Shown here in pieces: positions 10,524-22,283 of a DNA stretch of 64,000 nucleotides. Made by a program: the position numbers and the translations under genes. A model generated the notes under the pieces. The model was not told the DNA's origin, did no database searches, and saw nothing but the letters and a program-made list of their open reading frames with translations. The DNA is from Atherinomorus stipes (taxonomy: Eukaryota > Chordata > Actinopteri > Atheriniformes > Atherinidae). Where the stretch lies: NCBI GenBank assembly GCA_023101725.1, contig JALJCO010010161.1:1-64000 (forward strand). Reading direction: 5' to 3'. Position 1 is the first letter of the stretch, and each line of letters begins with the position of its first letter.

Positions 10524-11519
10524 TAGGGGTGCAACAATATATGCATCCGTATCGAACTGTACGATACAGGTGCGCATCGAACTATGAGCACTGTGTATCG
10601 ATTATTGAACATACAGAGTTTTAATTTATTCCATCGACTTGTGTTGTGACAATGAGCTCTGTGCTGAAAACTCAGTATAACTGTGTTTAAGTAAACTCTC
10701 ATTTGGAACTATTTTGGTTTTAAAGTTAAGTATGACTCTGATGATAAACCGCTCTGGACCAAAGCAGATTGGGCTGAAAAAGGCTCCATTTTTCCCTTTT
10801 AGAGGGAAATAAGTGGAAATTGACAAAATTATTTTTAATTGTGTTTGAACAAAAAATGTTAAAATAAAACAAAAAGCAAACCAGCATGTTTGGCTCCTAA
10901 TCTAAAATTACTGCAAGCAGCTGTTTTTTTAATGTTTAATGAAACTTATTTTATGTGCAATGTGCTCTAATATGTCTGGAGCAGTTTGTTTGATTTTTTT
11001 TTTTTTTTTTTTTAATGTTCCTTCAACCACAATTCAAAAGCAATATTTTATTTCACTAAATTATAATTTAGTAATTTTTTTATTTATTTCTTCTTTAGTT
11101 GCACTCTTGGAAACAACCTTGTGCACCTGTACACACTTCATGTTATTGACTTACACATTCTGTAAATCACTGGTTTAATCACAATACTTAATCACAATAT
11201 TGATGTTTTTTGATATCTTAAATTCAGTCATGATACAATTTCGATCCGATCTGATTTTTCTTAACATAACTGTACTGGGAAGTACACGCAGTACATTTTT
11301 CCTGTGTCATATCTATCCACTGCACAAATGTAAATATATTTTTAAAAACATCAACATAAGAACCCCCACTCGCCTGAATATTTTGTGTCAGAGGAACTTC
11401 AAAATGAAGCCATGATTCAAAATAAAAGTGGGTTTGGTATCAATTTTTGGCCAATTTTGGATCAATATATTTATTCATATGGATGCATCAGCACAGACCA
11501 GTGTACTGTAACACCCCTA
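10524..11519. mobile_element. TAGGGGTGCAACA MITE (probable hAT-type) carrying a family A fragment
   Basis: The ends TAGGGGTGCAACA (10524) and TGTAACACCCCTA (to 11519) are inverted repeats, followed inward by ATGCATCCGTAT and ATATGGATGCATC. The inner part around 10815-11100 contains phrases of family A (CACAATTCAAAAGCAATATT, TATGTCTGGAGCAGTTTGTT), so a degraded family A copy lies inside. No coding sequence is seen. hAT assignment rests on the terminus style only. Confidence 0.65.
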
Positions 11520-12132
11520 TTCGCTCTGTCTTACATTTTACAGACGCTGTGTCTTTAAAGTAGCTTGTTTACACCATGCACCGTGTTTTTCTTATTGTCA
11601 TGTTTATTTCTGAAATAAATGACGGTTGCATTGTAGACACGTTAATACTGTTTTTCAGTGTTACTGAGTACTACTGATTGTAAGAGTTAGACCTTGAGGA
11701 GCAGCGAGGTGAATGGAATGTGCGGCTCATCGTATGAAACTAGCATGAATGCTGTAAATAGTGTATATGGTTTATACTGTTAAAGCCTGTATGTAAAGTA
11801 CTAAACCTCCTTGTATATTCTACACAGCCAATCTGGGAGTACAATGCTGCTATGAAAGTATAATGAGTGAAGTACTGCATGTAGAAAATACATTTCCATG
11901 GAGTGCTGAAGTTAAAGTTCCTCTCTGACATTCAGTATAACGCTGACGTAGATGGGACCATCACCAATATTCATGGTTATTAATAAAGCTGTTTTTTCCC
12001 TATAATTTAGAACGACTCATCGCTTTATTTGGTTAATATGAACAGCTGATCAGCCAATCATATTGCAACAACCCAACGCATTTAGACACAAAGTCAAGAT
12101 GACTTTTAAAGTTTAAAGTGTATGTATAAAGT
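11520..12132. other. Unclassified intronic DNA
   Basis: No gene or clear element is seen between two MITEs. Repeated AATAAA/ATTAATAAAG motifs occur (for example near 11980) without an associated gene. Confidence 0.5.
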
Positions 12133-12641
12133 GGTGCCACAATTAGTCGATTCATATACAGTATAATATATAAATATATGATTATTCAACTAATCGTCAA
12201 CTATCAAAATAGTCGACAACTACAGTCATTTCATAATCAACTAATCGTTTATTGTCTTTAAGCTTTATTTTTCCTCTCAAAATTGCCGCCGTACCGTCCA
12301 CTGACCTTGTCCTCCTGTGACATCAATAAACACACCAGCAGTCAAAAGTCGGGACATGTTTTTCCATTCGATCAGAAATTGTCCAAACTTTTAACTGGGG
12401 CCACGTTCACACGGCGACGATCAGAAGAGAAGACGCAAAAGTGGCGTCTGGTCTTCATGTTTTTATCCACGTTCACACGAGCATCATCACGAAGAAACCT
12501 GCGTGCACACGAGGACGCGAGTGTGTATGATTGATTGGATCGGCGCGCCGGGCCGTTAGGTGGCGCTGTGACAGAACTCCACCGTGTCCGTGCACATGCG
12601 TACGATCGTTCGTCTCTGTTCGCTTCAAAATCAAAACAACA

Positions 12642-12737
12642 ATGGCGGCGATGAGGAGGAACTTTGTATGGACAGATGAGGAGGTGGAATTACGTCCCCA
12701 AACGACACAAACTTTGCAGATTGGAAAAATGAGCTAA
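12642..12737 (+). pseudogene. N-terminal stub of a Myb/SANT-like transposon protein
   Basis: The 31-codon frame starts MAAMRRNFVWTDEEVEL. The F-x-W-T-D-(D/E)-E-V-E-L opening is typical of the Myb/SANT-like DNA-binding proteins that accompany some fish DNA transposons. After VEL the sequence becomes RPQTTQTLQIGKMS and stops, where a full protein would continue for well over 100 residues, so an internal deletion has removed the rest. It is not functional. Whether the parent was Harbinger-like or another superfamily cannot be decided from this stub. Confidence 0.6.
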
Positions 12738-12869
12738 ACTCACTTTCTAATCTTTGAAATTAATGGAGAATGAGTCGGATGTATTCTGTTGTCACTGTTT
12801 GAGAAATATTTAAGTTAAATGTTTTCTAAATGCTCCTGTTTATTTTAACACACACATGTTCTTTATAGT

Positions 12870-13125
12870 CGGAAGAGGATTGGGCCACTAGAAAAAAAAA
12901 AAGAAGAATTCTGAGAAAAAGTCAGAATTCTGACTTTAATCTCAGAATTCTGACTTTTTGGAAATTGAAAAAAAAAATCCTGTTTTTTTTTTTTCTGTTC
13001 TGGAAAAAAGTAGAATTCTGACTTTTTTCCAGAACAGTTAAAAAAAAATTCAGGTTTTTTTTTTTCAATTTCCGAAAAAATCAGAATTCTTCTTTTTTTT
13101 TTCTAGTGGCCCTAATCCTCTTCCG
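12870..13125. mobile_element. 256-bp near-perfect palindromic MITE, innermost layer
   Basis: CGGAAGAGGATTGGGCCACT at the left is mirrored by AGTGGCCCTAATCCTCTTCC and a final G at the right. The interior alternates A/T tracts with repeated AGAATTCTGA motifs in both orientations (TCAGAATTCTGACTTT and its complement), so almost the whole element can fold on itself. TA lies immediately to the right. No coding capacity. Confidence 0.8.
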
Positions 13126-13583
13126 TATTTATGTGTGTGTGTATTTTGTTTTTGAATATTTTTTATGTCCATTTTGCAGTTTTGTCTCTCATGTGAATAG
13201 ATTATATGCCTCAGATATGTTTGGAGAAGTTTGTTTTTTTTATTGAACAAGTTAACAAGCGCCATTGTTGTTTTTCCTGTATTGTGTGACATCACGCGCA
13301 TGCAACGTGAGCACGGCGTCAGCAGGTCTGCGGGTCCACCATCATTTCTGCGTTTTGGACCGTGCAGACGTGAATTCCACTTTGGAACGAGTCTTCAGAT
13401 TTTTGCGTCTTCCACCCAGAATAACGCCGTTGCCGTGTGAACGAAAGGCACTTCCGATCATCCTCGCGTGAACGGCCCCTGGATCTGTAAATATGCTGCA
13501 ATTTCCATATGATCCGATTAGTCTTCTAATCACCAAAATACTTGGTGACTAGTTGATTATCAAAATAATCGTTTGTGGCAGCC

Positions 13584-16480
13584 GGATATGTATAAAATCA
13601 AACCAAAACTTTTGCCATTTTTTTCTTTTTTTAATTATACAGTTAATTGAAAATAAATAAATTATCTCTAATATACTGACAGTAAAATAATTGTGTAATA
13701 TTTAATTTTATGGCGTTTTAGAGATCATTTAATCTCCTCGCCACTGAAGCAACAGAAATGTCTGGGAGGGGGGGGGGGGGGGGGGGGGCGGCGACGTGTT
13801 CCCATGTCAGCGCAGCTCCTCTTTTTATCCGGCACTGATCATCACAGCTGCTGGCTAAATTGACAAACATCAGCTCATATCAGCTTCTGTAGCTCAAAGT
13901 GATGACAAGCTAGAATGAATTTCATCACAGGTTCGTGCCTCTGCATGTCAGACAACAACCAGCTGGCTGAGTGTTTGTTTAACAAACAAACAGAGAAACA
14001 CATTCAAGGAAAAACATAAAACCAGAAAGCTGAGCTCCAGATTTCTCAGGAAAATCCAGTCGTGACATCATCAAGACATTTTAGCCTTTGTTTGTTTGTT
14101 TGTTTGTTTTTGACTGCGCAGATGTTCATTTTTCAACATTAAACAGAATTTCCTGACGATGGAAGTCTGTTACTTAGTCTGAGCTTTATTTGGACAAACA
14201 TTTCTCATATTTTCGGTATTAAATATGAATTTATATGAATTCATAGTATGAACATCCATCAAGGCCAAACGGACTCAAGTCCATTCCTTTTACAAAGATC
14301 ATTCTGCTTTACCGTCCCAGTTCAGGAAGCAGCTGGAAATGGATGCAGACTGAGGAAAAGAGCCAGGATTCGATTCAACCACAGATTTTTTTTCCATTTT
14401 TGTCTTCCGTGGTAGGAAAAGGGAAAATCCCCCAAAGCATTATCTGTCCAGTACAAGAAATAATTATCAGTTACTTCATTCAGGGTAAATTTGCATTTTA
14501 ATACAAGAGCCTAAACATGAAAAACACTTTTAAACATGAAACAGTGGAGAATTGAATTAAGGGGCCTTGCATATTAAAAAAAACAACAAAAAAAAAACAG
14601 GCAACATATTAAAAGTATTTCAGAAACAGAAGCCAGGGGACATCCATCCCAAAAACTCGGTCCTCTCTGATTGGACCGCTTCACCACCAAAGCTCAGAAC
14701 ATTTTAATTCCTCATCAGCTCTGCTTGACTTCACTGTCATGAAGGAGGAAAATTGAATTTATGAAAACTGTGTCCATTTCAGCAAACTGTGCAAAAGTCC
14801 TTCGCTTTTTCATTTCAAAGAAAAAACACTCAGCAAACCTACAAAACATGTTCCTATTCAGAGCTGAATATACATTTAGCTTCTGCTTCTTGTACAATGA
14901 ATCGCCAACTTCACCTTTTATGACTTATGGACACGGGCCGATAAATGTTGCATCATTAATGCAACATCAGCTACAGCCTTCAACACGAACAGCAGACGTG
15001 AGCGGAACCAGGAGTTCATCTTCAGAGCACTTACAGACCGAAGCAAATCTTCTGCTCAGTCTCTGCAGGCGATCTCTGGTGCTCATGAGCGGGAATGTCT
15101 GTTAACCCAACGAACATGCGTTTGAAATCTGGGAGGAAATGCAACATTCACACTGGAAAAAGAAACGCTCAATATCTGCAAGGACACCAATCTCTGTTCA
15201 TGAATCACAAGCTGCTTGTGATAAGAAAAAAGAGATATCTGCCAGTGAAACAATGAAAATTCTCTTGATAAGACTTCTGGATATAAGACAGAATATTTCA
15301 GCCTTAAAAAACCCTTAAAGTTAGCTGTTAAAACTCACACTTAACTATATTTTAGTTTCTGTGTCTCATAATAAGTTTGTTTCATCTGAGATTTGACTGA
15401 AAACTGATTTTTTTCCAGACTGAAGTTAAAGTTAAATATATGAGTGGAAGGGCTTTTTTTTTTTTAAACTCCTAAACAAAAGACTTAAATGTTCCTGAAT
15501 CCTGTAACGGCAGCAAATGTAATTGTGGTTTCTATCAGAAGCGTTTCCTTCCCGGAGTTACCGCTGAACCTCTGCGGGGCTGTGGGAATTTCTAAGTCTG
15601 GCTCTTTTCCTCCTGGTTAATTATCATTCTCTGCATTTTCTAAGTATTTTACCATCAAGGAGGAAAAAAAACTCAAGATGAGTAAAAATAATTTCCAGAA
15701 GTCTAAACTGAGGAAATGAAATGAAGAAAAAAAAAAAAATCAAACAGCCAAGATTCATGGTTGCCACATGGTTGAGCTCAAAAAGACGCTCTGAAACGGG
15801 CTAACTGGCAGCAAAAATGATTCACAGAGATGAAACTTATGTTGGAGCAGCTCGCTCACATCGTCAGATGGCTGTGGGAGCGCTGAATGATCATGGATCA
15901 AACAAAAAACTCTTTTGTTTTGGGTTTTTTCTTTAAGTAAAATATTGTTGAGATGACTGTCCAAGAAATGTGAAACAGCAAACACAGAGCGGTTATAAAG
16001 CCAGAGCCTGAAGAACCCGACCGCAGACAAATAACCGGAAACTAAATCAGCATCCAGGCCTGAAAATCAGAAACAAAAAAAGTATTAGGTGGATGAATTT
16101 GTATCATTTAATAGTCATAAATAATAAAATATCACGTTGCAGTATAACATGACTGCTAGCTGCCAGGTTGTGTTGTGATGTAATGCTGAACAAACCACAA
16201 ACAGGAGGTCTCCATGGTAACCAGAGTAACACATCTGATTAGCATTTACAGGAAGGGAACAGAAATAGTAAAGCGTACACACATATGTGCTTGAAGAGCC
16301 GTAATGGCCTTAAATGGGTCTAAAGGCCAGCGAAGGTCATTAAGCTGTGGCCCTTTTGCTTAAGCCTGGCAATTATGTGCATTCTACAATGAATAAATAA
16401 CAGTTTATTTAGTCGGAAATGCAAATAAGAATGGAGTCTGGTAGAAAAAAGCATGGAATCTGAATAGAGGTGATATAACG
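13584..16480. other. Unclassified intronic DNA
   Basis: Nearly 3 kb without a recognisable gene or element. A G-run occupies about 13768-13788, and TTTG repeats lie at 14091-14108. The open frames at 14761-15105 and 15755-16030 show no domain. Part of this stretch may hold old repeats too diverged to recognise by eye. Confidence 0.45.
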
Positions 16481-16489
16481 AGCGTGGCT

Positions 16490-16602
16490 CAGTCTCAGCG
16501 CGGTCGGCCTTCAGCTGCAGGGTCGGGGGTCTGGTCCTCAGCGCATGTACATGGAAGTGTCCTTGGAAAAGACGCTGTAGGCTGAGTGAGGGTTTGCATG
16601 CT
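16490..16602 (+). mobile_element. Degraded tRNA-derived SINE
   Basis: GGTCGGGGGTCTGGTCCTCA resembles a decayed B box (GGTTCGATCC) with its flanks. It is followed after a short interval by GGAAGTGTCCTTGGAAAAGA, a close match to the 'cgaagtgtccttgggcaagacactg' body that follows the tRNA part of a widespread fish SINE. The A box is hard to see and there is no target duplication I can define. Confidence 0.55.
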
Positions 16603-17740
16603 GAAGAAACAGGTGCATGTGCAACCAAAACAGTACGTAGAACGAGAAAATCTGTTTGGATCTAAAACATTAAAGGCATCAAAGAAGTAATAATGTTTAG
16701 AAAAGGTTGGAAATTTTCCGTAAAGTAATGACGGCTTAAATTTTTGAGTTTTCATTTGATCTGAAAGCTTATCTAACAAGTGAGTTCATACAAAACCTGT
16801 AAATAACTGATGAAAGATTTCACGCCAACAAAGGCTCTGTGGAAGATTCAACAATCAGTACATGAGTTGGTGACAGGTAAGAGTGTCAGGATTAAAAAGG
16901 AGCATCCGCAAAATGTTTCACCCATCCGACCATTTTGTTCCAAATCTCTCCAAAAATCATCAATAAGTTCCAAAGAAAGGTTTCCCGGTAAAACATTGCA
17001 ATGATGATCGCATTTCGGAGACTCTGGGGGAATCTGGAGCATAAAGGTCAATAACAAAAAACCACTGCAGGATGTGTGTGACCTTCAAGTCCTCAGGTAG
17101 CAATGACCATAAGAAATCCCAGATAACTAAATCAACTCCACGGAAGGACGAAACTGTATCATGAAGAAGGGGGGCCAAATATCAACTCTCTATGTGGAAA
17201 AGACTAGAAAGACCATCCATGTTTTTAATCATTTAATAATGTAAGAGGTAGCATCTGTGATGGTATGGAAGTATATTAATGCCCATGAAATGAATGGTTT
17301 CATGTGTACGGAGACAGTGTACGTGCAGGGGTGCATGTGCTTTCCTAGCAGGTTAGCTGTTGTTTCAGGAAGATGCCGGACATGATTCTGCAGCACATGC
17401 AGTAAGACAAACCGGCTCCATTAGCAAACTGAATCTATTTGAAATTACTTGTTATTGTCAGTCAGTTTCATGACAGAAATTCATGTGAAAATGAGTAAAA
17501 CAGTAAAACAAAGTGCACAGTGGCTCTTCTTAAAGGAGAAAACATGTCAGTGCAGATGAAAAACAAATATTTCAGTGAGTCATTATAATCTCAAACAACC
17601 GGGTGGTCGATGAAAACCTGGACACATTTCAACTTTCCACTGTGGACTTTAACCTCCAGCCTGCACACAGATATCAGAGCTACTGTAAAGCGGCAACTTT
17701 CTACATGCTAGAGGCTGCAAACAGAACCAAATCTCCCAAG
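16603..17740. other. Unclassified intronic DNA
   Basis: No gene or clear element is seen. Short frames at 16495-16779 (minus) and 16810-17004 (plus) do not resemble known proteins. Confidence 0.5.
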
Positions 17741-17850
17741 ATTTCCTTCGTAGAAATTGATCCAGCTTTTCTGATATCAATATATCACAACATAAAAAAT
17801 CACAATATTTCAGTGAATCGATATTTTGTCACACCCCTCAGTCCCTTCCT
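17741..17850. mobile_element. MITE end fragment with ATATCACAA..AATATTTCAGTG
   Basis: TCAATATATCACAACATAAA, AATCACAATATTTCAGTGAA and TCGATATTTTGTCACACCCC resemble the terminal part at 3715-3795 and the same fish MITE class. Only one terminus is present. Confidence 0.45.
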
Positions 17851-18127
17851 CTTTCTTCTCCTCTCTGCCTCCGTAATGTTTGCTTGCGTTTCTTTGCTGA
17901 GTCCAGCGTGATGCGCCGCTGTGTTCGTGTCTGGTTCACGTCCGTTTGCTAGCATGTGTCGCGGTGCTGCAACCAGCAGCCGGCTGCAAAGTCACGGCCG
18001 CATCCCGGGCGCTAAAGTACAGCGCGGTTTCTGAGCCTCGGGACGCCGCTGGGACGTGACAGCTCAAAAATGGGCATAATGAATGTTGGTGTGACATCAA
18101 AATGAGTCAGAAATGTGTGTTTTTAAG

Positions 18128-18340
18128 GTATTAAAGGTGCCATGACATTAAATTGCACTTTTCTAGTGTTTTACGGGTAAAATATGATCTGTTGTGCACT
18201 GATGAGGCCATGTGGATGTCAGAGTATAAAAGTCCCTGTTCATGGTCTTTCAGCTTTGAATCAGACAGCAGCTCATCATTCAACATAGTTTTATCATTCT
18301 ACGTAATTCATTTAATTACCAGTTAAAGTATTCATTCAAC
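18128..18340 (+). mobile_element. Candidate half of a TTAA-target element (AGGTGCCATGACA end)
   Basis: TTAA (18131-18134) is followed by AGGTGCCATGACATTAAATT, matching the TTAA|AGG boundary of five other insertions in this window. The opposite terminus was not found. A C-run lies at 18341-18350. Confidence 0.35.
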
Positions 18341-18527
18341 CCCCCCCCCCCAGCTGACCTGATACTCTGATGTAAGTGGAGCTAGCATGCATGTCTGACA
18401 GCATGCAGCATGGATTCATTCACTGAGGGAGGCGACCACAACCATCGGGGCACTTTGGATCATCCACGTCAGATGTTAGGGGGCTTGCTCATATGTCACA
18501 ATTAAAGAGGGCTTTTACCCAGTTACA

Positions 18528-18675
18528 TAAAAATAAAATAAAATAAAATGAAATAAAATAAAATAAAATAAAATAAAATAAAATAAAATAAAATAAAATA
18601 AAATAAAATAAAATAAAATAAAATAAAATAAAATAAAATAAAATAAAATAAAACAAAATAAAATAAAATAAAACA
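18528..18675. repeat. (AAAAT)n pentanucleotide microsatellite
   Basis: About 29 tandem AAAAT units with one G and two C substitutions. On the minus strand it reads as a run of F, I, L and Y codons in an open frame, which is an artefact of the repeat. Confidence 0.98.
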
Positions 18676-18819
18676 GTTGAGTAAATCCAGCAAGGTTTAC
18701 AAGAATGAACTTCCAGTCTATCTTCACACAGGACATGAAGAAGTAACCATGAAAATAAAGTTTGTTTATTTATGTCCATTACTCAGTTTTGAGTCAACCT
18801 ACCAAAGCTACTGTAGAAA

Positions 18820-18862
18820 GTATAATAATAATAGTTATTATTATTATTATCATTATTATTAT
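18820..18862. repeat. (ATT)n microsatellite
   Basis: ATA/ATT trinucleotides abut the left TA of the neighbouring MITE at 18864. Confidence 0.85.
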
Positions 18863-18863
18863 A

Positions 18864-19399
18864 CCATATTTTCTGGACTATAAGTCATACTTTTTTCAAA
18901 GTTTGGCGGCTTGTTTGACTTATAGTCCAGTGCAACTTATATATCAACATTTATACAATCTAACATATTTTTAAGTATTAATTCATATTGACTGACACGA
19001 GCAAAGGAGTAAATATTGCTGTCTAATGTCAAAAGAGAGCGTTCTAGCGTTCTCGTTGACAACTATATTCTGCTCCAAGGGCAAAAATCCCAAAATAGCC
19101 TGATGTCAGCGAGAGGAGTTCATTTTGGAAATCTGACTGTACCGCCTGTGCAGTGGAACAAATCCTGAAAAAACTCGTTTATCCTTCTTAGTTATGATGT
19201 TTGTGATCATTTAAAGACATCACCTTTGGTAATTTTTATCAGTAATAAGTAGGATATGAAAAATCCAAAAATCACCCTATTTTAAATAAATAAATGCGAC
19301 TTACAGTCCGGCGCGACTTATGTTTTTCTACTGTTCATGATGCATTTTTTGACTGATGTGAGCGATACTCAGGAGCGACTTATAGTCCGGAAAATACGG
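18864..19399. mobile_element. MITE with CCATATTTTCTGGACTATAAG ends and TA target duplication
   Basis: The left end CCATATTTTCTGGACTATAA and the right end TTATAGTCCGGAAAATACGG are inverted repeats of the widespread 'CCGTATTTTCCGGACTATAAG' vertebrate family. TA dinucleotides flank both sides (18862-18863 and 19400-19401). Additional internal copies of the terminal phrase appear at 18917-18930 and 19300-19320. The centre (19059-19128) shares about 70 bp with the unrelated-looking MITE at 34021, noted in the findings. Confidence 0.85.
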
Positions 19400-19401
19400 T
19401 A

Positions 19402-20329
19402 AGAGTGATAATAATAAGAGTAATAAAAGGCCTTGTATCATAAGCAGCCTTGATTTAAAAAAAAACTCAGTAAAATAGGTCAGAAAATGTAAATATAAAT
19501 AATTATCTCTGTTCCTGCCATGTGCTGCAGGGGGAACTGTAGGATTTGCTCAGTGTTTTCAAAGCAACTGCAAGGAAGAAAAGGTCACAGGAGAAGCTGC
19601 CTAAGGAGGAGTCTTTCTCATTCATTTTATTTTCTTCCTTTGTTGTTACCGTGAGCCAAGCGAGCAGAATCCTGCGTTCAGCTTTCTCCTCCTCTCAAAT
19701 TTTTTATGGTACACATGTGCACAGTGGAAGCTCCTCCGTTCAGTCTCTTCTGCTGTTAACTGAGTCACTCCTGAAGAGCGAGCAGAGGTCAAATACTTCA
19801 GGGCACTTTGTCAGTGGCTAATCTGGAAAGAAGGACAGAAAAGAAAAAAAAAAAAAACATTCCCAGATGGCCCCGGATCCTTCAAACCACTGACCATCCA
19901 CTTTCTATCCCTGACCTTTCAGAAAGAGCATTGCCCCACTTACCTAAATGATTCCTCATCCAGATAGCTACAACACTATCTGTGAAGTTTACACAAGTGT
20001 CTTCGCAGCAGTGGAGCTCATTTAAACACCCACATGCTTCTGTGGTTGAGGCAAACTACATTTTTATTCATTTCTTTTTAAAAAAAAATATAGCTTCAAT
20101 GACCTTAGAGGATCAGAGAATGAATGCATCAGCACAGTAAAAATTCACACTCCTGGAAAACTGCAACCTGTTCTCTGCCACAGAAAACTTCAAACAAAGA
20201 AGAAAGTGAAGACCTGTGCCTACTTCTGTGCTATGTTTAGTTCATGTGTGTGATCTTCTCATGCTTTTGCTGGTATGACTGTTTCTTATCGGTGCATCTC
20301 ATGATTATCGGCTTTGTTTTCCAGCTAAA
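19402..20329. other. Unclassified intronic DNA
   Basis: No gene or clear element is seen. A 91-codon plus-strand frame at 19546-19821 shows no recognisable domain. A-tracts lie at 19839-19857. Confidence 0.5.
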
Positions 20330-20873
20330 GGCCCATTTATGCTCCCTCAGTACGTAAACGGCGACGTTCGTTTCATGCGTTGCTCTGCGTCGCCGTTTTC
20401 ATACGTCTGTGTTTCCATGGTTCATATATCAGTTTGTCCACTAGGCGGCAGCGCTGAGTTCACAGTAAATGTCCCTGTTTTGATGTGACTACAGCGCTCG
20501 GTGTCAGTATCGCAGATATGAGTGTATTTTCCGACACATTCTCACAGGCTCTCCTCCAAAGCTCCGTCCATGTCTACAGATGCTCTTCACTGATTGTTTG
20601 GCGTCTTCTTTCTCAGGGCTGTTTCCAATCGGTGGTTTTGTGTTGTTTTCTTCCGGTTCCTGTTCTTCTTCTCTGGTTTGTTCCTGCAAATCAGCTCCAC
20701 AGCTCGACACTGACCCCGCGGTTTCCGGTGGTATCGCTCCGTCTTCTGCATCGAGTGACGGACCAACAAGCCTTTCAAAAACGCACCAAATGACGTGCGT
20801 AACTGGCATAGACCACTGACGAAAGTGTCCGTCCGTCCGTGTATCCGTCTTCTGCATCGAGCATAAATGGGCC
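20330..20873. mobile_element. MITE with GGCCCATTTATGCTC ends and TAA duplication
   Basis: GGCCCATTTATGCTC at the left and GAGCATAAATGGGCC at the right form the termini. Near the right end TCTTCTGCATCGAG occurs twice (about 20740 and 20847). The trinucleotide TAA lies just outside both ends (20326-20328 and 20875-20877), a 3-bp duplication of the kind made by PIF/Harbinger elements. No transposase is present. Confidence 0.75.
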
Positions 20874-20939
20874 GTAAGACCATGAAATATTCTCTGTTGT
20901 GTCTCTGTGCAGGTGCAACAGTTGGCCGTTTCAGCAAAT

Positions 20940-21178
20940 CTTTATCTTTTCTTTCTTCTTTCCACTCTTTCTAATTCTTGTTCACTCCTTATCTCTTCTC
21001 TTCTTAACCTTCTTCCTCATTGTCAGGTCCAGCAATATTATGTCATAAATAGGCATTGAATAAAATGAAATAAATTGATTAAATTCAGATCATGAAGAGG
21101 AGCCTTGCATTCATAAAGCTCCCCTTGGCAAAGCAAATCTGCTAAACCATCTTTCTGCTGCTACAGGACAAGTTTAAC
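20940..21178 (+). mobile_element. 3' part of an unclassified interspersed repeat (family B copy 1)
   Basis: A pyrimidine-rich stretch leads into TTGTCAGGTCCAGCAATATT, then AAGCTCCCCTTGGCAAAGCA and CTGCTGCTACAGGACAAGTT. The same three phrases, in the same order and spacing, end the 1.4 kb insertion at 57265-58675. The 3'-truncated sharing and A-rich end of the other copy suggest a retroposon. Confidence 0.65.
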
Positions 21179-21357
21179 CTTTAAAATTCCACGAGATCGC
21201 TGGCATCCACAAATGTTTTCTCTTATATTGTTTTAATCCACCAATGAGAGCTTGGCTCTGTGGTGTCAGTTTCTCAGGAAAACTATGTGACACTGTGGGG
21301 TAAATTGTTATGGATAGTTTACCGTTTAGTGATCTATGTCAGTTTTCAGGCATTTAA

Positions 21358-22283
21358 AGGAATAGTCCACCCACAAAATGATGTAACTTTATCTTCCACC
21401 CCCCCTCATGGTGAGAAAGACTCTGCAGCACTTTTTTAATACCTCAAATGCAGCCGGCGATCAGGAAGGCTTCTAGTTTCCCCCCAACTTTCATATAATG
21501 AAGTTCACCGGGGTCCGAGCCAAAAAGGTCCATAAAAGTCCACAAAAACGTGTCAATATTCCTCCATACTGCTCGTCCAACGTAATCCAAGTGTCCTGAG
21601 TGGGTAGCATCCAGAATTTACTGGAAACGACGTCATTTAGTAGATGTTTAGAGCCTAAACAGTACTACATCAGTACTACATCTTACTTCCACAAAGCGCA
21701 CATATGCACATTCACAAAACTACGGAAGCCTCGGCGTTCAGAGCCTACTCTGCCGATAATACAAGCGTAGAAGAAGAAATTAGCTGTTTACATTGTGCTG
21801 AGAGCGACAGAGCTGCAGACAAACACAAGAGGGTCCAAGAGGGGTTGATGTTGATTTAAGACAAAGAAAGAAAGAAAGAGAACGCGTGATCTCGTCTGCT
21901 GCGGCTTCTGTAGTTTCATGAACGTGCATCGGCTTGTTTGCAGGAGATGTGATGTAGTACTGATGTAGTACAGATGTAGTACTGTTTAGGCTCTAAAAAT
22001 CTACTAAATGATGGTTTCCAGTAAATTCTGGACGCTACCCACTCAGGACACTTGGATTACGTTGGACGAGCAGTATGGAGGAATTTTGACACGTTTTTGT
22101 GGACTTTTATGGACCTTTTTTGGCTCGGACCCCGGTGAACTCCATGATATGAAAGTTGGGGGGAAACGAGAAGCCTTCCTGATCACCGGCTGCATTTGAG
22201 ATATTAAAAAAGTGCTGCAGAGTCTTTCTCACCATGAGGGAGTGGAAGATAAAGTTACATCATTCTGTGGGTGGAATATTCCT
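21358..22283. mobile_element. TTAA-target fold-back MITE, family C copy 1 (complete)
   Basis: The element runs from AGGAATAGTCCACCCACAAA to CTGTGGGTGGAATATTCCT and is flanked by TTAA (21354-21357 and 22284-22287). The arms are very long. The left arm (to about 21740, passing GACTCTGCAGCACTTTTTTA, GATCAGGAAGGCTTCT and GTACTACATCTTACTTCC) is mirrored from about 21900 onward, leaving a loop near 160 bp with GACAGAGCTGCAGACAAACA. The small open frame at 22008-22199 is arm sequence, not a gene. TTAA targets are used by piggyBac and Kolobok superfamilies; which applies is unknown. Confidence 0.9.

Larger units (their letters stand above)
12397..13479 (+). mobile_element. GGGGCC...GGCCCC DNA transposon remnant, middle layer of the nest
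   Basis: Left end GGGGCCACGTTCACACGGCG and right end GTGAACGGCCCC are inverted. Longer-range symmetry includes CGACGATCAGAAG with the complement of CTTCCGATCATCC and repeated CGTTCACACG/CGTGTGAACG phrases. It carries the start of a Myb/SANT-like transposon gene (12642-12737), so it derives from a coding element by internal deletion. It interrupts the outer MITE and is itself interrupted by the palindrome at 12870-13125. Confidence 0.7.
12133..13583. mobile_element. Outer MITE (ATTAGTCGAT type) of a three-level nest
   Basis: The left end reads GGTGCCACAATTAGTCGATT with nearby ACTAATCGTCAAC. The right end, on the other strand, reads GGCTGCCACAAACGATTATT with CAACTAGTCACC. These match as diverged inverted ends of a common fish MITE of the 'AATTAGTCGACTAATCG' style. 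About 1.08 kb of a different element (12397-13479) sits inside, so the outer element alone is only about 370 bp. Confidence 0.7.

Noticed and set aside
18489..18779. FILFYFILFY hydrophobic repeat frame resembling a membrane protein
   Set aside because: Translation of an (AAAAT)n microsatellite on the minus strand.
20504..20937. Overlapping 116-117 codon minus-strand frames
   Set aside because: They fall within the GGCCCATTTATGCTC MITE and its flank, overlap one another in different frames and resemble no protein.
22008..22199. Conserved-looking 63-65 codon frame (FWTLPTQDTWITLDEQYGG) found at two places
   Set aside because: It lies in the right arm of the family C fold-back MITE; repetition is due to the element, not to gene conservation.
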